From Symsagittifera roscoffensis (Eukaryota > Xenacoelomorpha > Acoela > Convolutidae): a stretch of 64,000 nucleotides of DNA. Below the pieces are notes generated by a model, which worked only from the letters and a program-made list of their open reading frames with translations, did not search any database and was not told where the DNA came from. The translations under genes were made by a program, and so were the position numbers. Shown here piece by piece: positions 16,072-27,900 of this stretch. Each line of letters starts with the position of its first letter. Position 1 is the stretch's first letter. Where the stretch lies: positions 12,199,716 through 12,263,715 of the forward strand of contig NC_087067.1 in NCBI RefSeq assembly GCF_963678635.1, written 5' to 3'.

Positions 16072-19000
16072 TGCTTGATATGCATAACTTAGGTGGCGTC
16101 GCTTTCGCTTCGATCACTGAAATTGGTAAGGTATTTTGCATTCTGATTTGTCATGCAAAATCAGGTGCCTCAAATAAATCTTAGATGGGTTCAAATGATA
16201 TTTTGTGTGAAAGCCCTTGGTAATGATTCTGTTCTTATTTATCCTTGCGTAAGCCAGGGTTTTGTAACAGGGTACTACACTTTTTTCCCGTTACTATCTT
16301 TGTTCACAAAATGGTAATTTTTAAAACCGCTGAATTAATAGCATAGTTGGAGTGTATTAAATGCATATGCACTGGTCGTTATTAAGAGTTGCAGGTAAAC
16401 TTAAAGAGTTGGAAAGCTTGTTTTTTCTGTGTTGAAAGTTTTGTGAGTTGTCGTTTGTTGCGCGTTGTCTTGGCACCCTTTTGTTTGGCTGAATATTTGT
16501 AGTTGATTTTTTTCTGCGAAAACTAATCGTACCGGAAACTTGACCAAGTGACTGATCTCCCCTTTGAGAAAATGAATAAGGTTAAGGATTTAGCCTTGAA
16601 ATAAGATTTAGGGCTTGAACTTTCTGAGCTGATATTCTGGTTGGTTTTAGTTTAAATATATTTACCTTTGCAATCAGCATAAATGTTTTGTGTTTTTTCC
16701 CGTAAATAACTTTGTTCTCATAATAGTCCATGTTGAAGGAGTTGTAATTTCCTTCAAATCACCACTTACTGATGTACCACTTTCATCCACCTATGTTCAT
16801 TATATTTAAGATTCGTTTTTAGTAGTATTTGCGAGATTTTGTAATGTTGTTATTTTTCTGCCGGAAGTTTTTTGGTTGATTTTTTGCGTGGGTATAGGGC
16901 TTGAAACTTTCTGAGCAACTATTCTGGTTGTTTCTTAATTTCAATGTTTTTACCCTTGCAATCAGCTTGAATTTTTTTCGTAATTTTTTCTCGTAAATAA
17001 CTTCGTTTACAGAGTAGTCCAGGTTGAAGGAATAATTATTTCCTTCTTATAACCACTTCTGAGGTATCACTTACTTCTATCTATGTACCTTTTATATAAT
17101 ATTCGGTTTTTAGCGGTATATGCAAGATTTTGTAAGATTGTTATTTTGCCAAATTTTTTTTGGTTGATTTTCAATTTATTTGATAAAATTCTTTCGGCTT
17201 TTTACCTTGTGTATTCTGTTAATTTCTGGTTAAGTGTCCTGAAGTTGATTAACATTTGGGATTGTTTCTAAGAAACTTTGAGTTAAACTTCTCCGGCCCT
17301 CCTAACTTCTCCGAAACTTATCAACTTGTTTTTTTTCTTCTCCTACACAAAATTTTTATCGCTCAAAAATTCATTCGATACTTCTTGAATGGCATTCTGT
17401 ATTTGGACGCTCAACTAACTGCAACATTGCACTAAAACATTAATAATTTTGGGCGGCGTCGGTTTTGCTTCTATCACTGAAATTGGGTTGGCATTTTGCA
17501 TTCTGATCCTTCTGTATTTGTCACGCAAATCCAGGTGCCACAAATAAATATAAGATGGGTTCGAATGATAGCAAGGGTTTTGTAACCGGGTGCTAGACTT
17601 TTTTCCCCGTTAATATCTTTGTTCACAAAATGGTAAATTTTAATATTTAAATTTTAGAACTATTTAAAATCGCTGAATTAATAGGATAGTTCGAATATAT
17701 TTAATGCATATGTACCTTTCGATGTTAAGAGTTGCAGGTGAACTTTAAGATTGTAAAGCTTGTTTTTTCTAAGCTGAAAGTTTTGTCAGTTGTCGTTTGC
17801 GCGTTGTCTTGGCACCCTTTTGTTTGGCTGAATATTTGTAGTTGATTTTTTTCTGCGAAAACTAATCGTACCGGAATCTTGACCAAGTGACTGATCGCCC
17901 CTTTGAGAAAATAAATAAGGTTAAGCATTTAGCCTTGAAATAAGATTTAGGGCTTGAACTTTCTGAGCTGCTTTTCTGGTTGTTTTGAAATTTGAATGTA
18001 TTTAATTTTGCAATCAGCATAACTAATTTTGTATTTTTTTCCGTAAATAACTTCGTTCTCATAATAGTCCATGTTGAAGGAATTGTAATTTCCTTCAAAT
18101 CACCGCTTACTGATGTACTTTTTACATCCACCTATGTTCATTCTAATTAAGATCCGTTTTTAGTGGTTTTTCGAGATTTTGTAAGGTTGTTATTTTGCTG
18201 CCGGAAGTTTTTGGTTGATTTTTTGCGTGGGCATAGGGCTTGAAACTTTTTGAGCATATATTTTGTTTTGTTTTTTAGTTTCAATGTTTTTACCCTTGCA
18301 ATCAGCTCAAGTTCTTTTCGTAATTTTTACCTCGTAAATAGTTTCGTTTACTGAGTAGTCCAGGTTGAAGGAATAAAATTATTTCCTTCTTGTCACCACT
18401 TCTGAGGTATCACTTACTTCTACCTATGTTTTTTTTTTATTTTCGGTTTTGAGCGGTATATATGCAAAATTTTGTAGGACTGTTATTTTGCCAAAAATTT
18501 TTTGGTTGATTTCCAATTTATTTGATGAAATTCTTTCGGCTTTTTACCTAGTGTATTCTGTTAGTTTCTGGTTTAGTGTACTGAAGTTGATTAACATTTC
18601 AGATTGAGAAACACCGGAAACTTGACCAAGTGACTGATCTCACCTTTGAGAAAATGAATAAGGTTAAGGATTTAGCCTTGAAATAAGATTTAGGGCTTGA
18701 ACTTTCTGAGCTGATATTTTGATTGTTTTTAAATTTAAATGTATTTACCTTTGCAATCAGCATAATTTTTTTTCCCGTAAATAACTTCGTTCTCAAGGTA
18801 GTCCATGTTGAAGGAATTGTAATTTTCTTCAAATCACCACTTACTGATGTACCACTTACATCCACCTATGTTCATTGTATTCAATATTCGTTTTTAGTGG
18901 TATTTGCGAGGTTTTGTAATGTTTTTATTTTGCTGCCAGAAGTTTTTTGGTTGATTTTTTGCATGGGCATAGTGCTTGAAACTTTCTGAGCAACTATTCT

Positions 19001-21240
19001 GGTTTTTTTTTTAGTTTCAATGTTTTAACCCTTGCAATCAGCTTAAGATTTTTTTGTAATTTTTACCTCGTAAATAATTTCGTTAACAGAGTAGTCCAGG
19101 TTGATGGAATAATTATTTCCTTCTTATCACCACTTCTGAGGTATCACTTACATTTACCTATGTACCTTTTATTTAATATTCGGTTTTTAGCAGTATATGC
19201 AGGATTTTGTAAGATTGTTATTTTGCCAAATTTTTTTTGGTTGATTCTCAATTTATTTGGTGAAATTGTTTCGGCTTCTTACCTAGTATATTCTGTTAGT
19301 TTCTGGTTTAGTGTACTGAAATTGATTAACATTTGAGATTGTTTCTTAGAAACTTTGAGTTAAACTTGTCCGGCCCTCCTAATTTCTCCGAAACTTCTGA
19401 ACATGGTTTTTTTCTCTTTCACAAAATTTTTATTGCTCAAAAACTCATTCGATACTTCTTGAATGGCATTCTGTATTTGGACTCCCAACTACCTGCAGCA
19501 TTGCACTAAAACACAAATTTTTTTGGGCGGCGTCGGTTTTGCTTCGATCACTGAAATTGGGTAGGCATTTTGCATTCTGATCCTTCTGTATTTGTCACGC
19601 AAATTCAGGTGCCACATATAAATATAAGATGGGCTCGAATAATAAGCAAGGGTATTGTAACCGGGTGGTAGACTTTTTTCCCGTTAATATCTTTGTTCAC
19701 AAAATGGTAAATTTTAAAACCGCTGAATTAATAGCATAGTTGGAATTTATTAAATGCATATGTACCTTTCGATGTTAAGAGTTGCAGGTGCACTTTAAGA
19801 TTGTAAAGCATGTTTTTTCTAAGCTGAAAGTTTTGTCAGTTGTCGTTTGTTGCGCGTTGTCGTGGCACCCTTTTGTTTGGCTGAATATTTGTAGTTGATT
19901 CTTTTCTGCGAAAAATAGTCGTACCGGAAACTTGACCAAGTGACTGATCTCCCCTTTGAGAAATTAAATAAGGTTAAGCATTTAGCCTTGAAATAAGATT
20001 TAGGGCTTGAAATTTCTGAGCTGCGATTCTGCTTGTTTTTAAAATTAAATGTTTTTAATTTTGCAATCAGCATAAATAATTTTTTTTATTTTTTCCCGTA
20101 AATAACTTTGTTCTCATAATAGTCCATGTTGAAGGAGTTGTAATTTCCTTCAAATCACCACTTACTGATGTACATTTTACATCCACCTATGTTCATTCTA
20201 ATTAAGATTCGTTTTTAGTGGTATTTCCGAGATTTTGTAATGTTGTTATTTTGCTGCCGGAAGTTTTTTGGCTGATTTTTCGCGTAGGCATAGGGCTTGA
20301 AATTTTCTGAGCAACTATTCTGGTTGTTTTTTTTTGGTTTCAATTTATTTAGGCTTGCAATCAGCTTAAGTTTTTTTGTAATTTTTACCTCGTAAATAAC
20401 TTCGTGTACAGAGTAGTCCAGGTTGAAGGAATAATTTTTTCATTCTAATCACCCCTTACTGATGTACCACTTACTTTCACCTTAGTACCCTTTATTTAAT
20501 ATTCGTTTTTTGGCGTTATTTGCAAGATTTTTACACAAGCAAAGCTTGTGTTATAGTATGAATTCTCTTTTTCAACCTAAGTCTCAAATATTGTTGCGGC
20601 GCAAATTTTGTTGCGAAAAAATGTGTTCATTTTGAAATGAAAGTGTTCGTTTTGACCAAGAATCAGCTATTAAGTACAGCCAATGTTAAGGATATTAACA
20701 CATAGTACCACAAGGTAGCTTCAAGGTAACATGGATCTGCAGCGTAGAGTTAGGAAAGCAGGCCCGCAACAAAATAAAAGGGTTCGAATCTAGGCAGGGT
20801 CGGACTTTTTTAATGAACATTTTCGTATAATAGTTGAAATGCGACCGCTTTATAAATTGAGGTTTGTTAGTTGGTAAATTTTTTTCTTAAATTGAGCGGT
20901 ACTGATAACGCGTCATAATTGGCCTGCGTCAGTTAGCACTTATGTAGACTCATTGGTGTGCGTCACTTAAGAAATTTTGTAGACTCAATGTTTTTCGCAT
21001 TCATTTTTTTCCAGTAGCGTTAGCGGTCATAATTTTTTTGCTTGTGTATGAGAGTTGTGTTTTCGCCTCTGTGTTTAAGATTGTTATTTTACCAAAAAAT
21101 TTTGGTTGATTTTCAATTTGTTGGGTGTAATTTTTTCGGTTTTTTCACCTAGTGTATTTTGTTAATTGCTGGTCAAATGTATTGAAGTTGATTAACTTTT
21201 GAGATTGTCTCTTTAAAAACTTAAGTTAAACCTTCCGACC
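16072..21240. repeat. Hierarchical tandem array (units about 1.3 kb, sub-repeat about 290 bp)
   Basis: Landmarks recur in order. GGCGTCG...ATCACTGAAATTGG is at 16093, 17455 and 19528. CTTGACCAAGTGACTGATC is at about 16540, 17880, 18620 and 19931. GTCCATGTTGAAGGA is at about 16728, 18068, 18803 and 20121, and its diverged partner GTCCAGGTTGA is about 286-296 bp further in each unit. The units are therefore about 16072-17450, 17451-18602, 18603-19524 (lacking its first 420 bp) and 19525-21240 (split by the element at 20534). The unit start CAAGGGTTTTGTAACCGGGT is also the start of dispersed family B, so the array seems to have grown from a family B copy. Confidence 0.85.
20534..21074 (+). mobile_element. 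Family A element inserted in the tandem array
   Basis: Begins CACAAGCAAAGCTTGTG (perfect stem) and ends TTTCGCCTCTGTG(T). TTA precedes it and TTA follows. The array sequence resumes directly at AAGATTGTTATTTT, so the other array units show the empty site (GATTTTGTAAGATTG at about 17128 and 19205). Has a box-B-like GGGTTCGAATCT near 20779. Confidence 0.8.
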
Positions 21241-21269
21241 TTGCTCTTGAAAATATGTAGCATTTTTAC

Positions 21270-21640
21270 GCCTGCTATTATTATGCTTTATCAAATCGGA
21301 ATATAGGCTTTTTCGGGTTAACTGGTTTATTAAAATAGCTTGGTTTATCATAGCTGAAGTTTTTTTTAGCGTCCACGCTTCTCAAGCACATTTTGCCTGT
21401 AAGTAACAACTACGCCCGGGAGAGCAAAGGGCCTAGGTTCGTATCTGCCAAGGACCTGTTTTTTAGCTTTAAAGCCACCTATTTTTTTGTTTGAAATTCG
21501 CAAGTTGAGATTTTATCATAAAACAGTCAGTATTTTTGTTCTGTGTACATGGGGTCATTGACTCTTCTCCAACTGTATGTTCATTATGTTTTTTCCGTGT
21601 AAATTACAGTTAACACAATCTGAGTCGTTTGTTACTTCCC
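21270..21640 (+). repeat. Family B fragments and a family C end
   Basis: Contains ATCAAATCGGAATATAG and TTTTTCGGGTTAAC (also at 32838-32870), a tRNA-like segment ending TAGGTTCGTATCTGCC, and the family C terminus TCATTGACTCTTCTCCAACTG. Confidence 0.5.
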
Positions 21641-21667
21641 TATTTCTTTCATGTTTAAAAACTAAAA

Positions 21668-22150
21668 TTAAATTAAAAACAAATGGCTGCTGCTGGATGA
21701 TGTTGACGACTGGCTAGAATCCTGATCTAGTATTGTTCGTTGTTGTGCTGAATCAGCTGTGTGGGGGGCGTGAACTGTGGTGGCATCAGTGTTCTGTTGT
21801 TGTGGAGTTGTATCTGCTGTATTTTCTTGTAGCATCTGTCTAAATTCATCCATGATGTCGTGTTTATCTTTTATATCAGTGAAGCGGTTGATGAGATCCT
21901 CCTCTGTGGCATGTTCAGTCGGGTGGTCTGAAGGTACGTAGTGGCGTCTTCCAAATTGCTGAGATGTTTTTTCATCTCGGTTTCTGAGTCAGCTATGATG
22001 CAGTTCATATTGATGTCATTGATGGCTTTTCGTACTCGTTTGAAGAGGCGCTCTAGTCGGGCGATGGGAAGATTTCGCTGGGGGAGAATGGTTTTTTTTG
22101 GGCATGGCTAGTTTGTCGTAGATGTCATATGCAGTCATAGTTTTGTTAGT
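21668..22150 (-). pseudogene. Decayed coding-like segment, unknown protein
   Basis: On the minus strand two successive frames read like protein, not intron. About 22130-21920 encodes a basic helix-like stretch including LPIARLERLFKRVRKAIND and IADSETEMKKHLSNLEDAT. After a frame change, about 21995-21668 encodes EEDLINRFTDIKDKHDIMDE followed by a Gln/Thr/Ser-rich tail ending SSSSSHLFLI and a stop. A run of eight A in the sense strand near 22098 is another likely break. The stretch is richer in G+C than its surroundings. I do not recognise the family; it may be a processed pseudogene or a transposon remnant. Confidence 0.4.
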
Positions 22151-22159
22151 TCCTACTTT

Positions 22160-24821
22160 GTTAGTTCCTGTCCTAGGTAGCTAGACGAAAACTTTAAAAA
22201 AAAATGAAACAAAAGAACAGATGCGGTAAATATATTTTCAAATAAGTATAACGAAATAAAATAAGCAATTGAAAATTACAAATGCTTGATAGTAGTTCGT
22301 TCCGATACTTAGACGGGCGGAAAATAATTTAAAGTAAACGTAAAGTTAACGTCCTTTTACCAAAGTTATGCTATGGGGATCCGTATTGTTAAACCGATTT
22401 TTTAAATTGTTTTCTTTAAAAAAAATCTTAAGCAACTTCAAAACGAGTGTTCCTTGGTTGGCACTAAAGACAAATTGTGCTTGCAGCTCGTTCAAGGGGT
22501 AGAGCAAGGATGTGGTTTCTGGCAATTTAGCTGAGTGTCATATAGAAAACGAAAGTGTAATCATTTCTAGTTTACACGGTGTATTTGAGCTTTTTCTTGC
22601 ACGTTGATTTGATTATAAATTAGTTGGTTGCACGTGTCTGGTAATTCAGTTTTACTTTTTTCCCAATTTTGTATTTGCTGAGTTCTGGTTTTCATTTTCT
22701 TTCCCGGAGTTTTCCTGATTGCATATGAAAAGTTGAAGTCATCTAAGATGGTTGTCAATTGTCAAATTGGCATATAACAGCAGGAGTTTTGTAGTTGTGG
22801 CTTTTCTTTCGTTTTTGGTCTACTAGCTTAACATGCTATATGCGTCATATCGCAAGTGGTGCGAAGTTTCTTATCGTAGGTGGTGCCTCTGCTCTGATCA
22901 GAGTTTCCTTTCGCTAATTCTACCACGTGGTTTGTTTGACTTTTTAAAACATCTCTCCAATTTCGTTTTTCAGACAGTTTTCAAATGACGTTCGCCGTTG
23001 CCATTTCTCGATTTGATGCATATCGAGATATAAGGGAAGGTGAAACTATTTAAGTGGTTCTACTTGATGCAAAAAAGTTGCGCTTTTCCGTTCTTGCAGC
23101 TTTCAGGTTGACATCTTTTTTGATGAAAACAGTTTGAAGGATAATTGGTGATATGTTACAATGGGTGGTAATTTTGAGTATAGTGCATGTATTGAATTTC
23201 AGAACTATTATGTATAATCCAGTTATTTCATTTTCGATCGATCAATTGTTCTACTACTTAGATAGTTTTTGTAAATACATTACTCTGCCAAAGGAAATGC
23301 TATTCTAAGACTCAATTTTTACACTTCTTTGAAAAATTTGGCTTTTGAAATAAATTATAAATAATGTTCGAAGTATTACAAAAAGCGATCCCGCTATTGA
23401 AATTAAACCAGCACCTATTCTAATATCTCACAGGATATTTTTGCATATTGATGAATTGTAAAATCCACACTTATTGTAGCTATCATGTCAGTTGAAAACT
23501 ACTGAGCTTACAGCAGACCTAGAACTCGGTGTGCTTTTTTTCGATTTTTTTTCAAGATAAACTTTTTCTACACCCATTGTCCGGAATAGCGTAGACCTTT
23601 GCTATATCTGTGATGAACCTGAACAGCTAAAGTGGGCTCGAAAAGGCTTCGAAGTATCTGATAGAAACATGGTTGTTTTATTTTGAGTAAGAATGGTTCG
23701 AAGAGCATCTATCAGTTTGGAATTCAGCATTTTCTACACACCTACTTACTGTTCAATCGATTTTAGTGTCAGTTCGGACTTCGTTTGCGATGCTTTTGCT
23801 CTCTCTCCAATCAATGTTGATGCAATGCTGAGGGTAATTTTCGCATGTTTTCTCTTTAACATAAACCAACCAACTGATAAGCATAAACGACAAAGAATCT
23901 CTGCAAAATTGTCTGATTCTGTAAAACTGTCTATGATTTTTTTTTGCAGCTGGGTTATAAACCAATATTAGAAAAAGCAGCTCGTTTACAAACCTATTGC
24001 ATCAATTGTTAAAGCTCTAGGCCAATTTCAAACTCTTTTGAACATTTTCGGAGGAAGGACTTTAATTTGTTTTTCTATTGAAATTTTATATGTTGAATTT
24101 ATCAACTTGGTGCAAAGTTCAAGTAAGATAATCACGCTGATGTTTTCAAGATCATTTTTTTTTTCAGGATTGTCATGTCAAAAAGGGCTGCTTTGTAATT
24201 ATCCATAATTAGCTTACCTCCTAATTTGCACATAATCAGTTCGATATATCATTAGTCTCTTCTCTTTTTTAGTTTCCAATTATACTGAGTTTAAAATTAG
24301 AAGTGAACGCTACGTTATTATTTGTCTAAGTTTGTTTACCAATTTTGTTCTTTTGCAAACCAAATTATTACGCCCATTTACAATTTAAATTGTTTGACTC
24401 GACTTTTCCTTGACATAACGTCCAAATTAGATAAGTAATTTGACCTTGCACAAAATATTTAATGGACATTTTGCAATAAAAATTCTTTAATAATAGAACA
24501 ACTACCAACTTATAGAAAACCGAGTCAGTATTGATTTAAACAGCGTTTAACGCATCGAGATTTGGAGCTTCGTTTTAGTTTGTTCTAAATCCTCAGAACT
24601 GGATATTATTTATTTATTTTTGACTATCAAGAGTATAACCGAATAGGTCCGTTCTTTTCGGTCGTGTCAACAACTGCTTTGGAACACTATTACGCGATTA
24701 GATTTTTCGGCACTTATTTAGTCGGGTATTTAATTGATTTATCGTACCAAGAGGTAAGAGTTACTCCCAAACATAGAACTCTTAGAATTACGAAGTTAGT
24801 CGTTTTCTTCAAAATTTTATA
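22160..24821. other. Intergenic, 5' flank of SLC38A9
   Basis: 2.6 kb of AT-rich sequence with no supported gene or clear repeat. Short open frames occur on both strands at 23693-23971, but neither has domains or codon bias. The last few hundred bases should hold the SLC38A9 promoter; no TATA box at a convincing distance was found. Confidence 0.4.
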
Positions 24822-24921
24822 ATGAGCGACGATCGAGAGCGACTCATTCACGAACACTCTCCCGAAAGCAGTTCCAAGAACTCGGCCTTTGAAGACGACA
24901 CCCTAACAGTAGAGATCGAAG
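24822..24921 (+). CDS. SLC38A9: SLC38A9 exon 1: start codon, acidic N-terminus
   Basis: ATAATG at 24822 opens MSDDRERLIHEHSPESSS; donor CGAAG|GTGAGA, phase 1. Joins in frame to exon 2. No other exon supports a start, but an upstream untranslated exon cannot be excluded. Confidence 0.8.
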
Positions 24922-27900
24922 GTGAGATATTGATAGGACATCTGTGATGTTACTATTTCAGCTTGAGAATCAGGTGTCTGCACCATTAGAGGCAAAGCTT
25001 AACATCTGGCTTTTGCCCCGCAATATGGCCCTAATGCGCGTTTAAGCTGAGATGCACTGGCGCGTCCACAAAGAGTAGTGTAATGCTTGGAAAGAAATTC
25101 GGGTTGTATCGTTTAATTTTTTTGTCTGTTTTTACTCTTGCAATTAGCAAGGTTGTAGTAACCGCGTACTAGATCTAGAATGTTTTCACCCGTAATTTTA
25201 AAAAAAATTGTGAGGTCTCATCTGCATGTGGCTTGGTTTATATTGAATTCAAATTTCTTAGCGTCTTGGGCTCATTTAGCTTGGAGGTAACGAATACACT
25301 TGGCACGTTAAAGTTCCTTAGTTCGGCATATTATTTGTTTGTCTATGTTTTGGCGGCTTAGCAACCTTATCTTAGAATAGTTTTTTTTTGCTGTGCGCAG
25401 TTTTCACTGTAGTTGCTTTACTCCTTCATTTTTTTTACTAACCTTGACTTCGTAATTTTGTTTTACGTAAAAACTTTAAACGCGGTCGAAAATTGTTTTT
25501 GGTTGTATTTTTTGCAAATGATGGGACTTGATGGGTTTCTTTTTCTGTCTGCTAGCTTGCGGTGCGAAGCTCAGCTTGGCCTCTGTGAATGATTTAAGTA
25601 TGGTAATTTTATTTTTTTAGAGATAAACAATTAGGATTCTCAAGAAAAACTAGAGAATTAATTTTTTGCTCTTGCTTTTGACAACTAATAATTTTTGCCT
25701 TCTGGGAAAAGATAAATAATTGCCATACTTAATTTAATCAAAAATAAAACAAAACCTGCCATATTGTGGAAATAGTTTTTACGGAGTCCCTTAATCTGAC
25801 ACTGTTATTTAGCAATGTACTGGCCAAAAGACGAGAGTCGATGAACGTAGTGAAGACTCTTGTTGAGGTCGTGATGTTTTTTTTTTCAATTTTTTTCTGG
25901 AGTTAGTGTTTCGCGGTTTGACTTTTTTCAAGTTCAATTGATTTCTTTTGTTCGAAAGGAAACAAAATTCTTTAATGAACAGCAAAAGTGTAAAGGTGAT
26001 CGAAGAAAAGCGTGATCGACCTTTAATTTCGATTTTAATTTTCAGCAGACTAAAAAATCAAATGTTGATTCAGTTTTCTTAAATTGGGTTACTTTTTATC
26101 AAAACTTTGTCAATCATAAACTGTTGTTAAAATTCAAAGTGATTTATGGTCATATTCCTGTTTGATAGAAATAATTTCTATGAAAATGTGTATGATTTGG
26201 TTTTATCATTTTTTTGTGATTTTTGAAAAGCTTTGGACAAATTTATCACTTTTTACAAAAATATAGGATTCATCAAAAAGTGCGTTACCAATTTTTGAAA
26301 AATTGATAAGATTACCCACTCACCTGTTAGCGTGCACATTCCCTTAGTCTTGTTTTACCATAACTCTTTTTCTACAGGTTTCCACAAACTAAGGGGATTT
26401 TTTAAACCGACATTTTTTTAAAAACTACCCTATCAAATCTAAGATTTTGAGTTCAATGGATAGAACTGGTTGTTTGAAGCTCTTCTGCATAAGCGGCTGC
26501 ATCATTTTTTTTACAAAAAAAACTTATGGCCCTGGAAAAAGTCAATTTTTTGGTTTTTGACTGTTTTTTGAAACTTGTCGGTACAACTACTCACCCAAAT
26601 TTTAGATTTTGATTTTAATCGAAAAAAGGTGTTATGGGAAGTTCCCTTGCGTAAGCAGTTACGCCCGAAGTTTGATTTTCGACTTTTTTTCAAACTTTTT
26701 GTTCTCGAAAAATCCCTCCCAATTCTGATATTTTGGGTTCAATCTATTGATCAGCTTATGTGATGCTCCCCTTCATAGTCGGCTACGCCCAGTTTCGTTC
26801 CACAAGAAGTAATGGTCCTAGGAAACGTCAAATGTTCGATTTTTTGGCCGTTTTTAAACTTCTTGTTTTTTCTCGAAAACCACCCTTTGAAATCTGAGTT
26901 TTTAGGTTCAATCGAAATTACAGGTTGTGTGAAGCTCCCCTTTATGAGAGAAGTTCTCTGTGTAAGCCGGGTCGTCAAAAAATTTTAGCAAAAGTTTGAC
27001 CTATAGAAATGACACTGTTTCTGCAAAACGAATCTGATATGAAGTGTTTATTCGAGCAAGAGGTTTTGAGAAGCCTCCGTTCATAAGCGGCTACACACCT
27101 TGAAATTTGTACAAAATGTTTGGTTTTTGAAAAATTTCCAAATTTTCAAGAAATTTCACCCATATTTTTTTAGAGAAACAATTACGGTTTTGAGTGAAGC
27201 CCAATTTTTACACTTGCGAAGCGAGTGTATTAGTACGAACCTTTTTTTCAACCTAAGTGGGGAATATGGGTAAATTTTGGGAAAATTTCGTGGGGAAGTT
27301 TTGGGAACATTCAAAGCTTTTTTATAGCATGTGCTTTGAGATTCGAATAGTAATAAGTTAACACAGTTGATGCATTTTTAATTCATCAACTGAATCGAAA
27401 AAAGTTAATTGTTTCAAACAACATAACAGTAATGAAAACTCGATATCAGAAAACTCGGTTTCTAACTCAATATATCTTGCAATTTTTTTTGAAATGTAGA
27501 AATTATACATAATGTGGCTGCATTGTTTGCAATTTTTTGCATGCAAAGTAAGAGTGGATGCATTCAGTTTGTTTTATTCCAAATTATCACTTGCAAAATT
27601 GTGTCTTTGTATTTGGTGTTATTTATAAGCATATGTAGCTGCTTTATTCGTGACTAGTGTTTGTCGGTTGTTAAGCTTACGTGATTGAGTGGATAGTGCG
27701 CGAGACCTAAATTCTCTTGATTGCAGTAGGTCGCACATTCGAATCCTACACGTAGCCGAGTTTTGCTAATTCGAGGCTGATTTCTAGTTTTTCTTATTTC
27801 ACTTGAAAAAGCTGCTTTTTGCCCGTGTTCTGGCTAGTGTTTGTGAAGCGCAGCTTCGCCTCTGTGTTAAATTAACTATCTCATGCCGCATCAGTACAGA

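Noticed and set aside
16072-21240. CRISPR array
   Set aside because: Units are over 1 kb with diverged copies; no short direct repeats with unique spacers anywhere in the window, and the genome is animal.
23693-23971. Opposed frames of 92 and 70 codons as possible genes
   Set aside because: No motif, no conserved domain and AT-driven composition; the two frames cover each other.
27211-27866. Helitron origin for family A
   Set aside because: The hairpin near the end is suggestive, but there is no 5' TC, no CTRR terminus, and TTA is duplicated at the target.
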